DNA of 64,000 nt, taken from contig JAVXUO010001587.1 in the NCBI GenBank assembly GCA_033065855.1, forward strand, positions 446,501 to 510,500, in the 5' to 3' direction. The translations under genes and the position numbers were made by a program. The DNA comes from Escallonia rubra. Its lineage: Eukaryota; Streptophyta; Magnoliopsida; Escalloniales; Escalloniaceae. The notes beneath the pieces were generated by a model. It worked only from the letters and a program-made list of their open reading frames with translations. It was not told the DNA's origin and made no database searches. Shown one piece after another: positions 11,431 through 22,685 of the stretch (position 1 is its first letter; each line of letters opens with the position of its first letter).

Positions 11431-13333
11431 TGCGAAGGGTGAAGAAGTTTGTGCAAGTGAGTTTGAATTAGAGTTCTTCAAGGTGAGGGAGATGGAGCTG
11501 AAAATGTCGCTAAATATCATGTATTTTCCAACAGTCTAGATTTTAATTTTTAAAAGCAATTTGTGCTCTGATTTTTGCCGAGTGCATAAGAGTGACTCTT
11601 ATTATTTTTAAGAGATGTACATCGTGGAATTTTCTTGGATTTTCCCTCATCCACAAAGGATATTAAATGATTTTATCAGAGAAAGGAGTTCGTGATTTGT
11701 CTAAGCATCTTATGAAAACTTTGCACTGTTGAGACACTTCAGTATCAAAGTTTTCGTAGCATTCCACTATCATTTTCTATATTTAGTAATTTGGGTCACC
11801 GTGTGCACGTTTAAATATCAGAAGGGATTTTGAGTAGAAAATTTTCCCAAATGTCTTTTTGGTCTGAAAATCAGTTTAATATAAATAAAGAGCAATTTTG
11901 AAATGTTCTCAAAATTATAACTGGTTGTTATGGCCATTGTGAGTATTTTGGTAATTTTAAGTGCCTGGTGAGTGATTTAGTTGACTTGTGCGACTGAGCG
12001 CTGGGGACAATAGAACTGGAAAGATTATCCTACATATATTTTGTATACTAAATGATTCATACTAAAAATGCACTTTCGGATATTAGTGTTAGAATCTCAA
12101 TATTGGGCTGGGACAATTAGCTGTAGCAAGAGATTATGAGTTACGAAGAGAGAGGGTAGGAAAATGAGGCAAAGCATCTGATTAGCGAGACTTTGTTTGA
12201 ATAGGTGGTCCTGCTCGATGAGATCAAGGTTTCAAAGTTTCTTCGGGTATAAGCCAGTTAGGGAAGGATAGTGCGATTCTATTATTCTGTAACCTTTTAA
12301 TTATTAATGCTATTCTCTTATTAACCAAAAAAAAAAAATAAGCATGTCTGTCTTTGATGATGCTTGTGTTGAAATTCTATTCTTATTTTCCGAAAGCTGG
12401 TAGTTATTGAGAGCCGGTATTCGATTGCATGAGATAAGTTATTGAGGACTTGTGGTGGAAATTTTTTCTAAGTCCACCCCCGTTGATGAAAACTGTCTCC
12501 CTTCAATTTATGCGAGAATGAAATGAACAACCCCATGTGATGGGGCACTCAACGAGAAGATGACTAGTAAAAGTGGAGTAACTGGTAGACACGTGAAAGT
12601 TGAATAACTGGAAGAAGGATGAAGCACTAGAGTCACTCATGTACAATCAAGTCAAGTTAAGTTTGAGTGTTCATTACAAATCATCTTAGTTGATATTTAC
12701 TGATTTTACTGTTTATTATTATTATTTTTTTGTAATTATGGCTTTTCATTACTATTTTTATTTGCATAACACATGCTATGAGTCCTTTCCAAAGATGAGA
12801 TGCAAATATTTGTTGGGCTTTGAGGCCGCTCAGTTTGAATAAACGTGATTTGTGACTATAATCTCCGTTGATGTTGACTCTTCTGTTGGACTTTCGATTC
12901 ATTGATATACTTAAATTCCTAATTGACTCCCGACATCCTCTAAAAAAATCATATGTTGTATCCCTCATATTGTCTTACTGAGCGATTTGCGCTCATTCAT
13001 TACTTACTATTTTTAGGTATTAAGTATTGGTGTGGTGAACCCTCTAGGAAGGGCAAAGAGAAGATGTAGTAAAGAAGATGATGCGAAGCTTTGTATGACT
13101 TCAGCTGTGCATTTCATTTTGTGAAGAAGTAGTTTTTTCGAGGCATTTAAAGTCTTTCGTTACTAAAAGACTTATGTACATTTCGGAAAGTTTTTGTAAG
13201 GACTTATTTTTGTAGCGTCTATCAGTAATTTTGATGTTGTAGTTACTCTATTAAATTTTTATTATGATGTTGAAGACGTAGTTTCGAAAGACGTTTTAGT
13301 TCCAATGTGATCACTAGGGTTGGGGTTGTCACA

Positions 13334-13799
13334 TGAAAGATTGAAAGTCAAATTAAAATTATATAGAGGACTATAGTCGAAGGGAACTAGGTTTATGAAT
13401 GAGATGAAGAGTCTTAATTCAACTTATCTACAATCATCGAGTGGTTGAGTGAAAACAGGCAACCGCCTAAACCTAGAGTCCAAATTGAATTGACTCGCAC
13501 GATCACCGGATTCGCACAAGTCAAAGAGGACGAAGTTAGCCTCTAAAGCTAAAATTCTAACATGGCCAATAAGATATGGACAAGTATGCATGTCAAAGAA
13601 GCTAAAGATTAGAGTCACGTATCTTTTCATCTAAGAACGAGTTATGATTTGTGGTAACATGTGGTGGTAACGATCAATAATGGTAGTTGGAGTTTAGAAT
13701 TGCGGAGCCCGTTTTAAAGGAACTTTGTAATAGTTTTTGTACTAGTTATCGATTAAGGCGAAACAGTGGATATGAGTTACCAGAATTATAAACATACAG
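13334..13799. other. non-coding stretch between LTR and repeat copy A
   Basis: No recognisable element ends or coding motifs. Confidence 0.5.
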
Positions 13800-15346
13800 T
13801 TCTTAAACAAGCATGAAGGATTTGAATGAGCAGTTTTCGGCAGTTGCAAAACAGTTGCAATTGAAAAGGACAAAAGGAATAAGTAAGATGAAGAAATGAC
13901 TCAACTAGTTCTTTTGGAGTCTTCTTCCTTCCTTTCTTGTTCTTTATGTTTAAAGGCTTTTGCCGTCTAGTTTTTAGACTTAGAAATATTTTACTCTGTA
14001 TACACTCACAGTTATTTAAAAAGCTTTCTACGTCTTTTTTGGGAGAAGTCTTTCTAATTTTAACTTAGTTTTCAATCTCTAGAAAAGTGCTCAACAAGTG
14101 GCACTAGAAAACTCACACATTAATTAAAAGTTTGTCAATGAGTGCGAATAAATTCATGTGTCACTGAATAATGTAAGAGACAAAAAATTCGTCGTTAAAA
14201 AAGTACATTAAAATATGTAGCTAAAAAAGTCTTGAAAATGTCTTCACCGTAATGATATCGCCCAATAGAGTTGTAAAATCATTTCGGGCACTACGACATA
14301 AATTTATAAATTTATCAAATCTCGAAACCATAGTGCAATAGCTCTAGTCTCCTATATTATCTTCATTACAGGGAATCAGACTCCACTGGCCCCCGATTTC
14401 TTCCAATTCACTCAACTTTAGTAGTTAAGATTATCCCCAACTAGTTTATTATGTCACCCACAACCCTCCATGCACTTGCAAAAAATACAAAAAGTAAAAC
14501 TATGCTCATTAAGGCAAGAAAAAGAAACGATGGTAAATTGTAATAATGCTTTGTACTTGTCGGAACAAACCTATATTAGGTAACACAGTTATCTTGGTCA
14601 TAATAAATTTAGCAATGCAAAATTATCAATAAAGCAGTTTTTCGTTGTTGTGTTTTTTAATATAAATTTAACAATATTTTTTTTAGAGCATAGATATTGT
14701 ATGTCTGTTAAACTATGTCGACTCCCTTTGGATCGAAGTTTAGAAACTGTAACGGCACTCTTTCATATGGAAAGCCATGTTGGCATACGAGAATACAAAA
14801 CGTAGTCAGGATTAATTTTGAATTGAGGTAAAAAAAAATGATGTTGGACCTCCATTTAAGTGTCAAGATTAGATCCAACGTGCTTGAGAAATTGAAAAAC
14901 GAAGTTGAATCGTTCAGTTGTTTGCAAAATACCATAAACAATGCCCGTAACTTAGAAATGACACACCATCTTGCTTCGTTTTTTTTTTTTTTTTGGCAGC
15001 AAAATGAGAAACCCAAAATAGGTTTATGTACGGTCCCAATCCCTTGCAGTTGGGGAGTTTAACTATACTTTTGGAGACTGGCCATACATTAACTAGAAAT
15101 CATATTATCCATAACATCTACGGCACCATAGCGGCATAGCCTATTTGGTGTCAACGGAGCCAACTCGTTTGTCGTGTCAAGAGCAAATACATGTGAGATT
15201 TTGAGGAATACGATGCTATATGGTTTAATGTGCAATCAATTAAATCCGTAACATCTACGGCACCATAGCCTATTTGGAGAAGACCAAAACTTGCCAAGGT
15301 CAAACAGCATGTGCCCACAATATGCGTTGGACAACAACTCAGGTTC
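13800..15346. repeat. family X low-copy repeat, copy A (left part)
   Basis: This segment is a diverged direct copy of 51,970-53,394. Shared blocks include the GTTTTCGGCAGTTGCAAAA phrase (13,835 and 51,999), a GGAAAGCCATGTTGGCATAC phrase (14,771 and 52,911) and CATCTACGGCACCATAGCC (15,252 and 53,299). Two recurring segments could be exon remnants. One, near 14,345-14,420 on the minus strand, would read KLSELEEIG. The other, near 14,718-14,790, would read on the minus strand CQHGFPYERVPLQFLNFDPK. I recognise neither, and stops interrupt both. The copy is split by the LINE at 15,347. Confidence 0.85.
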
Positions 15347-18300
15347 TTTTTTTTTTGAGAACATCAGAAATATATACCAGGATAAAAAGTTGGATATACA
15401 GTGGATGACAACCCCATCCAGGGTAACAAAGGAAACTAACTGCAAGAAACAAAAAAACACCACAAGGAGAATAGCGAGACCCTGAGCTAGGCAGGCTGTA
15501 CACTAGCAATCCACTCCTGGTGCAGTCCTGCACCAAACCGGACTACAAAAATCGCTAATGCTGAAGACAGCGTCATAGAAGCTGCTTTACCTTGGGTGGC
15601 GTGCACAGAGTGCATGCCCCTGCAGTTAGGCAGAAGGGTACAAGTCGTAACAGATGAACTGCTGCTAAGGAGCGGGGCAATCTGCAGCAGAAAGGGACTG
15701 TCAGGCAGTAAAAAAATGACATGTAAATAATGGAGACGAAAAACCCAGGCAAGGCTATAAGAGATAGCAAATCTGAAGGCACCCAATTCATCATCCGCCG
15801 TGATCGAGTCAATGGCTGCACCTATTGGAGCCCAGGTATGATTGAACAAAACCAGCCCCATGCCGAATTTGCGGTCGAGAGGGGAACCCAAGACAGAAAC
15901 AGCACAAAAAATGGGAGAAGGCGGGAGTGGGCAAGCGCAGTGATCAGAGAAGTAGACCGGACACAAGGGAGGGTAAAAATGCTCATAGCAGTCCACCAGG
16001 ATCCCCGGGAGTACCTTCTTAGTGTTGCGAGTCAATTTATGCAGACGGGAGCGGAAGGCTGGTGTGCGGAAAATAGTATGTAGTAAGCCTCTGCACTGGC
16101 CAATGATCCGCCCCGGAATGAACTGCTTTCCTTGGAATACAACCTCATTGCGGCCTAACCAGATTGACCACAAGATAGCAGCAGTTATGGTGACACGAAC
16201 TAGAGAGTCACCATTCCGGTACAGAGGAAACATGAGCCAATCAAACCACCTCTCGGGAGCCGAGGTAGGGTCTGGGACCCTCCCCAAGTAGTAGGTCCAG
16301 ATGTCTGTGACACTACTACAGGCGAAGAAGAGGTGATGCGGGGATTCCAGATGGGCCGAGCAAAGGGGACAGGCAGCGTTAACAGGGCACTTGCGTTTCT
16401 AGAGCTCAGGCAGGAGCGGGAGTCGCCGGTGGCTAAATTGCCAAAGGAAGAATCTGAGCTTCTCCGGGATTGGTAGCTTCCAAAGGCGTGACCAAAAGGA
16501 GGAAACGAAAGGGGTTATTGACTGTCGACCCGCTAGGAAATTATAGGTAGCCGCAACTGAAAAGCAATCCCCTCTAACAAATGAGGTAGTTAGCCGATCT
16601 GGGGAGCCCAACGGCAGGAGAGTGAGACGAACAATCAGGTCAGTAATAGCCTCAGGAAATGTATTCATGAGCAGCTGTAGATCCCAGGAGCATGTGTTAA
16701 CGACGAACAGATGAGAGATCATCCAATCAGCATTAGCACCTGTACGGTATGCTTGTAGTGTCGTCAGGGGGACCGAAGGCAGCCACCAGTCCATCCAGAC
16801 CGAAATCGATCGGCCATCCCCGATTTGCCATTGTAAGCCCTGATTAAGAATACGCTGCCCAACTAGAATTCCCCTCCACGTCCATGAACATGCGCGCGGT
16901 TGGAATGAGTGTAAAAAATGACGCCTGACAAAGTAACGACCTTTAAGAACTCGAGCTATCAAACTCTGGGGGTCCCGCCAAATCTTCCAGGCCTGCTTAT
17001 CAAGCAGGGACTGATTGAAAAGCCAAAAGTCACGGAAGCCCAACCCACCAAAGCGCTTAGGAAGGCATAGGGTAGGCCAGGCCATCCAATGAATAGAGCG
17101 GTGAGCAGCATCCCCAGACCACCAAAATCGCGCAAGGACTTGATCCAACTGCTTACAGACCGACACTGGGAATGCCAAGACAGACAAATAATTAACTAGG
17201 AGGGAGGAAAGAACAGAAGTAATAAGAGTAGCTCGGCCCGCCTTGTTCAACAAGAGTCCCAACCAGTGAGCACACCTGTCCTGGACCCGCTGGACAAGGC
17301 CTCTAAAGATTTCCTTTTTGTTAACGGCGACATCCAGTTGGACTCCCAGGTATTTACCAAACTCTGGGGTAGACGAAAATGCGAACGCACTTTCAATGCT
17401 GAGACGGCACGCATCACTGGCATTGGGGCTGATTACGAGAGAGGATTTCCCCCAGTTAATACACTGGCCGGACATCAGACAATAAGTGTCCAAGACTTGT
17501 TTGACTGCCTCGATATCTCTAACAACGTCCGTTGACAGTCGAACGAAAAGGAAGATGTCATCAGCGTACAGTAGGTGTGAGATCGGTGGGGAGGATTTCC
17601 CAACCTGGATACCATGGATGAAGCCTAGCTGCTCAGCCTGAAGAAGGCTGAAGGAGAGAATGTTCGCATAAAGAAGAAACATGTAAGGGGATAGGGGATC
17701 ACCCTGCCGAATCCCTTGGGTAGGTTCAAAGAAGAGGGTCGGGGCGCCATTCACTAGGAGAGAGTAGGAGACCGTGGAAATACACTGGTGAATGAGCTGC
17801 ACCCAGGTGGCAGGAAAGCCCAGAGTTGTCAGGATTCCCAGGAGAAAATCCCATCGAACCCGATCAAAAGCTTTACTCAAGTCGAGTTTAAGGGCAACCA
17901 GCACAACTTTTCCTTTAGTCCGCCGACGGACGTAATCGGAGAGCTCTTGAGCGAGTAAAACATTATCTGAAAGACATCGACCCGACAGGAAAGCATTCTG
18001 ATAGGGAGAAATCAAATCAGTCATCACCAATTTCAACCGATTAACCAGCACCTTGGAAATAGTTTTGTAAATTCCATTGCAGAGGCTAATAGGCCGAAAA
18101 TCTCCGGCCGTTTCGGGGGTTTGGGATTTGGGAATCAACGCGAGGTAGGTACGATTGACCTCCCGAAGAAGCCACCCTGAGTTAAGGAAGGAAAGATTCG
18201 CACGAGTGAATAAAAGACCCATGATCCCCCAGCATCTCTTGAAGACAAGAGCTGGAAACCCATCAGGCCCTGGGGTTTTAAGATCGCCCATATGGAAAAG

Positions 18301-19297
18301 AGCTGATTTGATCTCACCTGGGGTGAAAGGTTGACAGAGGTGAGCATAGTGAAGAGAGGAAAGACGAGGGAATGGAAGGGGCAAAAGGTAAGCAGTGATA
18401 TTACAGGGGGAAGGTTGTGATAGAAGGGAAGGAGCTAGGAGGCTAGAAAAAAAGGTAAGCAGAAGAGAACGCAGGCCAGATTCGTCAGAGACCCAGTCCC
18501 CAGAAGAGGTTCGGATGGAACTAATGAAGGTTTGACGGCGCCGAATAACTGTAGAGGCATGAAATAGTTTCGTATTACGATCCCCGTCTTGAAGCCAAGA
18601 AATTTTTGCCCGTTGAGCCCAAAACAACTCCTCACATTTGAGCAAAAAATCAAGCTGGCCGCGTAGCGAATAGTCTGCGAGCCCAAAATCACGGGAGAGT
18701 GACGGGAAGGACTGATGAGCAACTAGTCGACATTGGACGTCCTTAATTTGATCTGGAAGTCGCCGACAGTTAATCCCATTCCACTCACGCAATGCACGAA
18801 GAACCCTGGACAGTTTGCGCATGAACTGGAAGAGCGGGGAGCCCGACACCGCAAGAGACCAGACATTACGAATGAAAGGAATACTCTGAGGAGAGGCAAG
18901 CCACATAGCCTCAAAACGACTAGGATAGGGAAATGAGCTACTACCTGTGACAGTAGAGCATAAGATAGGAGCATGGTCCGAACGTTGAATTCCTAAGTTC
19001 CGGGCCACCGCTAAGGGGTGAAGAACAACCCAGGATGCAGAGGCCAACACCCGATCTAATTTCTCGTAGACAAAGCCACGCGAGGGGGAGCCTCTGACCC
19101 AGGTGAAGAGCGGGCCCTCCCAACAAATATCGCACAAGCCAAAACATTCCAAAAAATCACGGAAATGAGAACTACCCAGGGGGGTGGAAGGACCCGGCCT
19201 GGATTTTTCCGAGGGATCCAACACTTGGTTGAAATCCCCGCACAAACAGGTAGGGGCAGGGAACTGCCGAAGGAATGATGCGATATCGGACCAAGTG
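15347..19297 (-). mobile_element. 5'-truncated L1-type LINE retrotransposon
   Basis: A 3.95-kb non-LTR element on the minus strand. Its 3' poly-A tail is the T-run at 15,347-15,358. Its 5' end is fixed by comparison with the paralogous sequence at 53,971, where family X resumes with TGATGATAAG. The element is truncated inside the endonuclease domain, typical of incomplete target-primed reverse transcription. No target-site duplication is visible. Instead, about 576 bases present in the paralogous copy (53,395-53,970) are missing at the insertion point. ORF1 is absent. Confidence 0.92.
15487..19297 (-). pseudogene. LINE ORF2: partial endonuclease, reverse transcriptase, RNase H-like
   Basis: One reading frame runs from the truncated 5' end to a stop at 15,487, interrupted by a single TAG at 16,399-16,401. 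In order it encodes the C-terminal half of an AP-type endonuclease (LCGDFNQVLD, then RSDHAPIL), the reverse transcriptase (LIPKS near the start, the catalytic Asp context LDLSKAFDRV, GIRQGDPLSP, and the active-site YADD), a zinc-knuckle region just past the stop with CPLC and a spaced His and Cys, and a C-terminal RNase H-like tail that looks eroded (GMGLVLFNHTW, then LPDSPFLLQ). ORF2 would nick target DNA and copy the LINE RNA. The first ten residues of the long open frame (18 bases past the junction, to 19,326) come from flanking repeat DNA, not the LINE. With only one stop and no frameshift, this is among the younger insertions in the window. Confidence 0.95.
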
Positions 19298-19639
19298 TGA
19301 TGATAAGAAAATAATAAAAAAATCAAGCTATAGTAAGTATGACCTTGTACTACAATACGCTATTTGACGATAACAGTACCGAATATATATAATAACAGTA
19401 TGCTTCTAAATTTTATCGCCCTGAAAGTGACTCTAAAAGTACAACTGTATTATCATATTATTTCAGAGTTGTAGTCTTTTAAACAATCTTGTGTATTTGC
19501 AGCAAATGACAATTATATACTTGCATAAACGGAAGCAAGTCTTTAAACAGAATCAATTGCATCGCACTGTGTCACAGTTATACTACCTAATCCACTCATC
19601 AAGTAATTTGCCAATTCGAAATGAGTACAAGATGTTCAC
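19298..19639. repeat. family X low-copy repeat, copy A (right part)
   Basis: It resumes exactly where the LINE ends and matches 53,971-54,120 and 54,465-54,798 closely (AGCTATAGTAAGTATGACC, then CTGAAAGTGACTCTAAAA). It also matches 29,700-29,975 of copy B. It stops abruptly after GATGTTCAC at 19,639, where the other copies continue AGCCACATA. Confidence 0.9.
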
Positions 19640-19870
19640 TAGAGATGTCAAAAGAGCGGGGCCGACCCGGCCCTAAAATGGCCCGGGCTGGCCCGGCCCT
19701 AAATGGTGAACAGTGCGGCCCTGGTCCATAGGGCCAAGGGCTAGGGTTAGGGCCAGGCCATGAAATTTTTCAAAAAAGCCCGGCCCGGGTCAGGCCCGGC
19801 CCCGGCCCGGTTTCTAACCCTCTTCCTGGCTCGGCCTTTTGGCCCTAAATCTGCCCCTAAACCATTTTGA
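19640..19870. mobile_element. probable hAT-type terminal fragment (GGCCC-rich)
   Basis: The segment begins TAGAGATGTCAAA and continues with dense CCCGGCCC/GGGCCGG words and their complements. Plant hAT-superfamily ends commonly start with a TAGRGATGTCAA-type terminal repeat followed by GGGCCGGGC-rich subterminal repeats. The left edge is precise because family X is interrupted here. No matching right end is present downstream, so the element is truncated or overlain by the Tat-like sequence. The superfamily call is from recall of end motifs. Confidence 0.55.
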
Positions 19871-19904
19871 GTCACTTTTTTTTTCTTTCCCTTTCATTCT
19901 CATG

Positions 19905-19949
<45 letters not shown>

Positions 19950-20199
19950 CTCATATTTTTTTCTTTTTATTTAACTTTTTGGACATGCACATTTCTTTTC
20001 AGCTCATGATGACGGTTTCTACTTCTTTATCAAATTTTACTTGCATTAATCCTATTTTGTACTAGTTTCATGGAATTATGAAGAGAAAATATATCTTTGT
20101 TTTTCTAGGAACTAGAAACAACATAATTTAGGCAATAGAAATGGGGAACATAACTTCAGAAAGTACGGGAAAGTTCATAGTAAAACTGGTCAAATGATG
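19871..20199. other. non-coding stretch with (CT)n tract
   Basis: AT-rich sequence with a (CT)n microsatellite at 19,909-19,947. No coding signal. Confidence 0.7.
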
Positions 20200-20551
20200 C
20201 ATGCTTCTAATGAGTGTTCCCAACCCATTCTGGTCGCACCCAAAGGCCCACTACGGTCCCACTTTGCATGACACGTCCGCACAAGCAACATACATTTTCA
20301 ACGCTCACAACCGGTCAAAGCATGCACGCTCAAGTAACGTGACCAAGCCTCATGGCACTTCGACCGTCGCACTTCGCCCGTCGCCCAACGACGCGCCATG
20401 ACACTTGCCCAAGGAAGTTGGCCTTGGCCTCCCCCTTGGGGTCGGCCTCGGCCTTCCCCGAAGGGTTGGCCTTTGGCCTCTATCCTTAGCACCTTCACTT
20501 CTCTTCAAGAGGCCTTGCATCCTTCGCGACGCCCTTCGCCCATCATCCGGA

Positions 20552-20691
20552 CATCAACCTCGCGACGTCCGTCGTGCATCACCTTACGGACGTTCGTACA
20601 TCAACCTCGCGACGTCCGTCGTGCATCACCTTACGGACGTTCGTACATCAACCTCGCGACGTCCGTCGTGTATCACCTTACGGACGTTCGT
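20552..20691. repeat. 47-bp tandem repeat, three copies
   Basis: Units start at 20,552, 20,599 and 20,646 with the phrase CATCAACCTCGCGACG. Each unit contains GACGTCCGT and, about 13 bases later, ACGGACGT, so each could fold into a small hairpin. Confidence 0.95.
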
Positions 20692-20815
20692 ACACAACTC
20701 CGCGACCCCCGTCGCCCGGACACAACTCCGCGACCCCCGTCGCCCGGACACAACTCCGCGACCCCCGTCGCCCGGACACAACTCCGCGACCCCGTCGCCC
20801 AGACACAACTCCACG
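20692..20815. repeat. 28-bp tandem repeat, about four and a half copies
   Basis: Units beginning ACACAACTCCGCGACCCC start at 20,692, 20,720, 20,748 and 20,776. A diverged partial copy follows. Confidence 0.93.
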
Positions 20816-20924
20816 ACGCTCATCATCCGTCGCCCGGACGTCGTCTCCGTGACCCCCGTCACCGACGTCCGGGCGTCACACTCCAACACTTCGCCGCGCC
20901 CGTGCGCCGCGCCGCTGATACAGC

Positions 20925-21252
20925 CGTGCCCCCAGGCTCTCTGTCACACTACCGTGCCCCCGGCACTATACGCACTATGTCGCGCCCATGCGCCACCATT
21001 GACACCAACGTGCCCCCGGCACCTTACGCACTCCATCGCGCCCATGCGCCGCGCCATTGACATAGACGTGCCCCCGACACCTTACTCACTTCATCGCGCC
21101 CATGCGCCACAATCATGTCATCATGCCCCCGGGCACCTTACTCACTTCATCGCGCCCATGCGCCACAATCATGTCATCATGCCCCCGGGCACCTTACTCA
21201 CTTCATCGCGCCCATGCGCCACAATCATGTCATCATGCCCCCGGGCACCACA
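20925..21252. repeat. ~56-bp tandem repeat
   Basis: The phrase AATCATGTCATCATGCCCCC recurs at 21,111, 21,167 and 21,223 (period 56). Diverged earlier units with GTGCCCCCGGCAC and CGCGCCCATGCGCC extend back to about 20,925. Confidence 0.9.
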
Positions 21253-21328
21253 CTCATTCATCACACCATGCGCACCTTGCCTTGGTCATGGAACATGCTT
21301 CAACCCACTCTCCGGAGTGTACATCATC

Positions 21329-22610
21329 CGCGGGGATAGGCGACTCCTCCGGGACACTATCTCTGCCAGGGAGCTCTTCAACTCCCCTTCCGCCAGGTAG
21401 ACGGCTCCTCCGGGATGCTACCTCGGCCAGTCGGGTAGACGGCTCCTCCGGGATTCTACCTTGACATGCTCCGAGTGCTCCGGCACAAGGACTCACCCGC
21501 GGGGATAGGCGACTCCTCCGGGACACTATCTCTGCCAGGGAGCTCTTCAACTCCCCTTCCGCCAGGTAGACGGCTCCTCCAGGATGCTACCTCGGCCAGT
21601 CGGGTAGACGGCTCCTCCGGGATGCTACCTTGACATGCTCCAAGTGCTCCGGCACAAGGACTCACCCGCGGGGATAGGCGACTCCTCCGAGACACTATCT
21701 CTGCCAGGGAGCTCTTCAACTCCCCTTCCGCCAGGTAGACGGCTCCTCCGGGATGCTACCTCGGCCAGTCGGGTAGACGGCTCCTCCGGGATGCTACCTT
21801 GACATGCTCCGAGTGCTCCGGCACAAGGACTCACCCGCGGGGATAGGCGACTCCTCCGGGACACTATCTCTGCCAGGAAGCTCTTCAACTCCCTTTCCGC
21901 CAGGTAGACGGCTCCTCCGGGATGCTACCTCGGCCAGTCGGGTAGACGGCTCCTCCGGGATGCTACCTTGACATGCTCCGAGTGCTCCGACATAAGGACT
22001 CACCCGCGGGGATAGGCGACTCCTCCGGGACACTATCTCTGCCAGGGAGCTCTTCAACTCCCCTTCCGCCAGGTAGACGGCTCCTCCGGGATGCTACCTC
22101 GGCCAGTCGGGTAGACGGCTCCTCCGGGATGCTACCTTGACATGCTCCGAGTGCTCCGGCACAAGGACTCACCCGCGGGGGTAGGCGACTCCTCCGGGAC
22201 ACTATCTCTGCCAGGGAGCTCTTCAACTCCCCTTCCGCCAGGTATACGGCTCCTCCGGGATGCTACCTCGGCCAGTCGGGTAGACGGCTCCTCCGGGATG
22301 CTACCTTGACTCGCTCCGAGTGCTCCGGCACAAGGACTCACCCACGGGGATAGGCGACTCCTCCGGGACATTATCTCTGCCAGGGAGCTCTTCAACTCCT
22401 CTTCCGCCAGGTAGACGGCTCCTCCGGGATGCTACCTCGGCCAGTCGGGTAGACGGCTCCTCCGGGATGCTACCTTGACTCGCTCCGAGTGCTCCGGCAC
22501 AAGGACTCACCCACGGGGATAGGCGACTCCTCCGGGACACTATCTCTGCCAGGGAGCTCTTCAACTCCCCTTCCGCCAGGTAGACGGCTCCTCCGGGATG
22601 CTACCTTGGC
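21329..22610. repeat. 169-bp tandem repeat, seven full units plus a partial
   Basis: Units start at 21,329, 21,498, 21,667, 21,836, 22,005, 22,174 and 22,343, with a partial eighth at 22,512. Each starts CGCGGGGATAGGCGACTCC or a one-base variant. Units differ by only a few bases. Each unit has three related sub-repeats: one GGATAGGCGACTCCTCCGGG type and two GGTAGACGGCTCCTCCGGG types, so this is a higher-order array. The set of seven or eight similar minus-strand frames of 87 codons is a direct product of the array. Confidence 0.98.
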
Positions 22611-22685
22611 CTGCGGAATAGGCGACTCCTCCGGGACACTATCTCCGTCAGGGTGCCTGCGTGACTGGCCTACGTGCTCCGGCAC

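Larger units (their letters stand above)
10524..13333 (+). mobile_element. 3' LTR of the decayed Ty3/gypsy element (2.8 kb)
   Basis: It begins TGTAACACCC and ends GGGTTGTCACA, the TG...CA ends expected of an LTR, and it follows an integrase end and a polypurine tract directly. Its 2,810 bases are long, as in Tekay/Del-type chromoviruses. The 5' LTR is not in the window, so neither age nor target duplication can be read. The LTR contains a TATA box near its start and a GT-rich tract. The frame at 12,681-12,968 on the minus strand lies inside this LTR and shows no coding character. Confidence 0.8.
20200..22685 (+). mobile_element. 3' untranslated region of a Tat-like gypsy element, tandem-repeat-rich
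   Basis: A GC-rich block of about 2.5 kb lies directly before an LTR-like sequence and is made almost wholly of successive tandem arrays with different periods. Such hypervariable arrays upstream of the 3' LTR are known for the Tat/Ogre lineage of Ty3/gypsy elements. The second Tat element in this window (38,661-39,220) has the same layout. No pol sequence survives here, so the lineage call rests on layout and LTR style. The long plus-strand open frame across 20,405-21,400 is caused by repeat units lacking stops and is not a gene. Confidence 0.65.

Noticed and set aside
15730..16083. 117-codon plus-strand ORF inside the LINE
   Set aside because: It is the complement of the RNase H-like tail of ORF2 and has no domain.
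20405..21400. 331-codon open frame on the plus strand
   Set aside because: It runs through three different tandem arrays whose periods happen to avoid stops. The predicted protein is a low-complexity string of repeat units, and other frames are open as well.
21254..22685. Series of similar 87-codon minus-strand frames suggestive of a gene family
   Set aside because: They are spaced exactly 169 bases apart and simply restate the tandem repeat.
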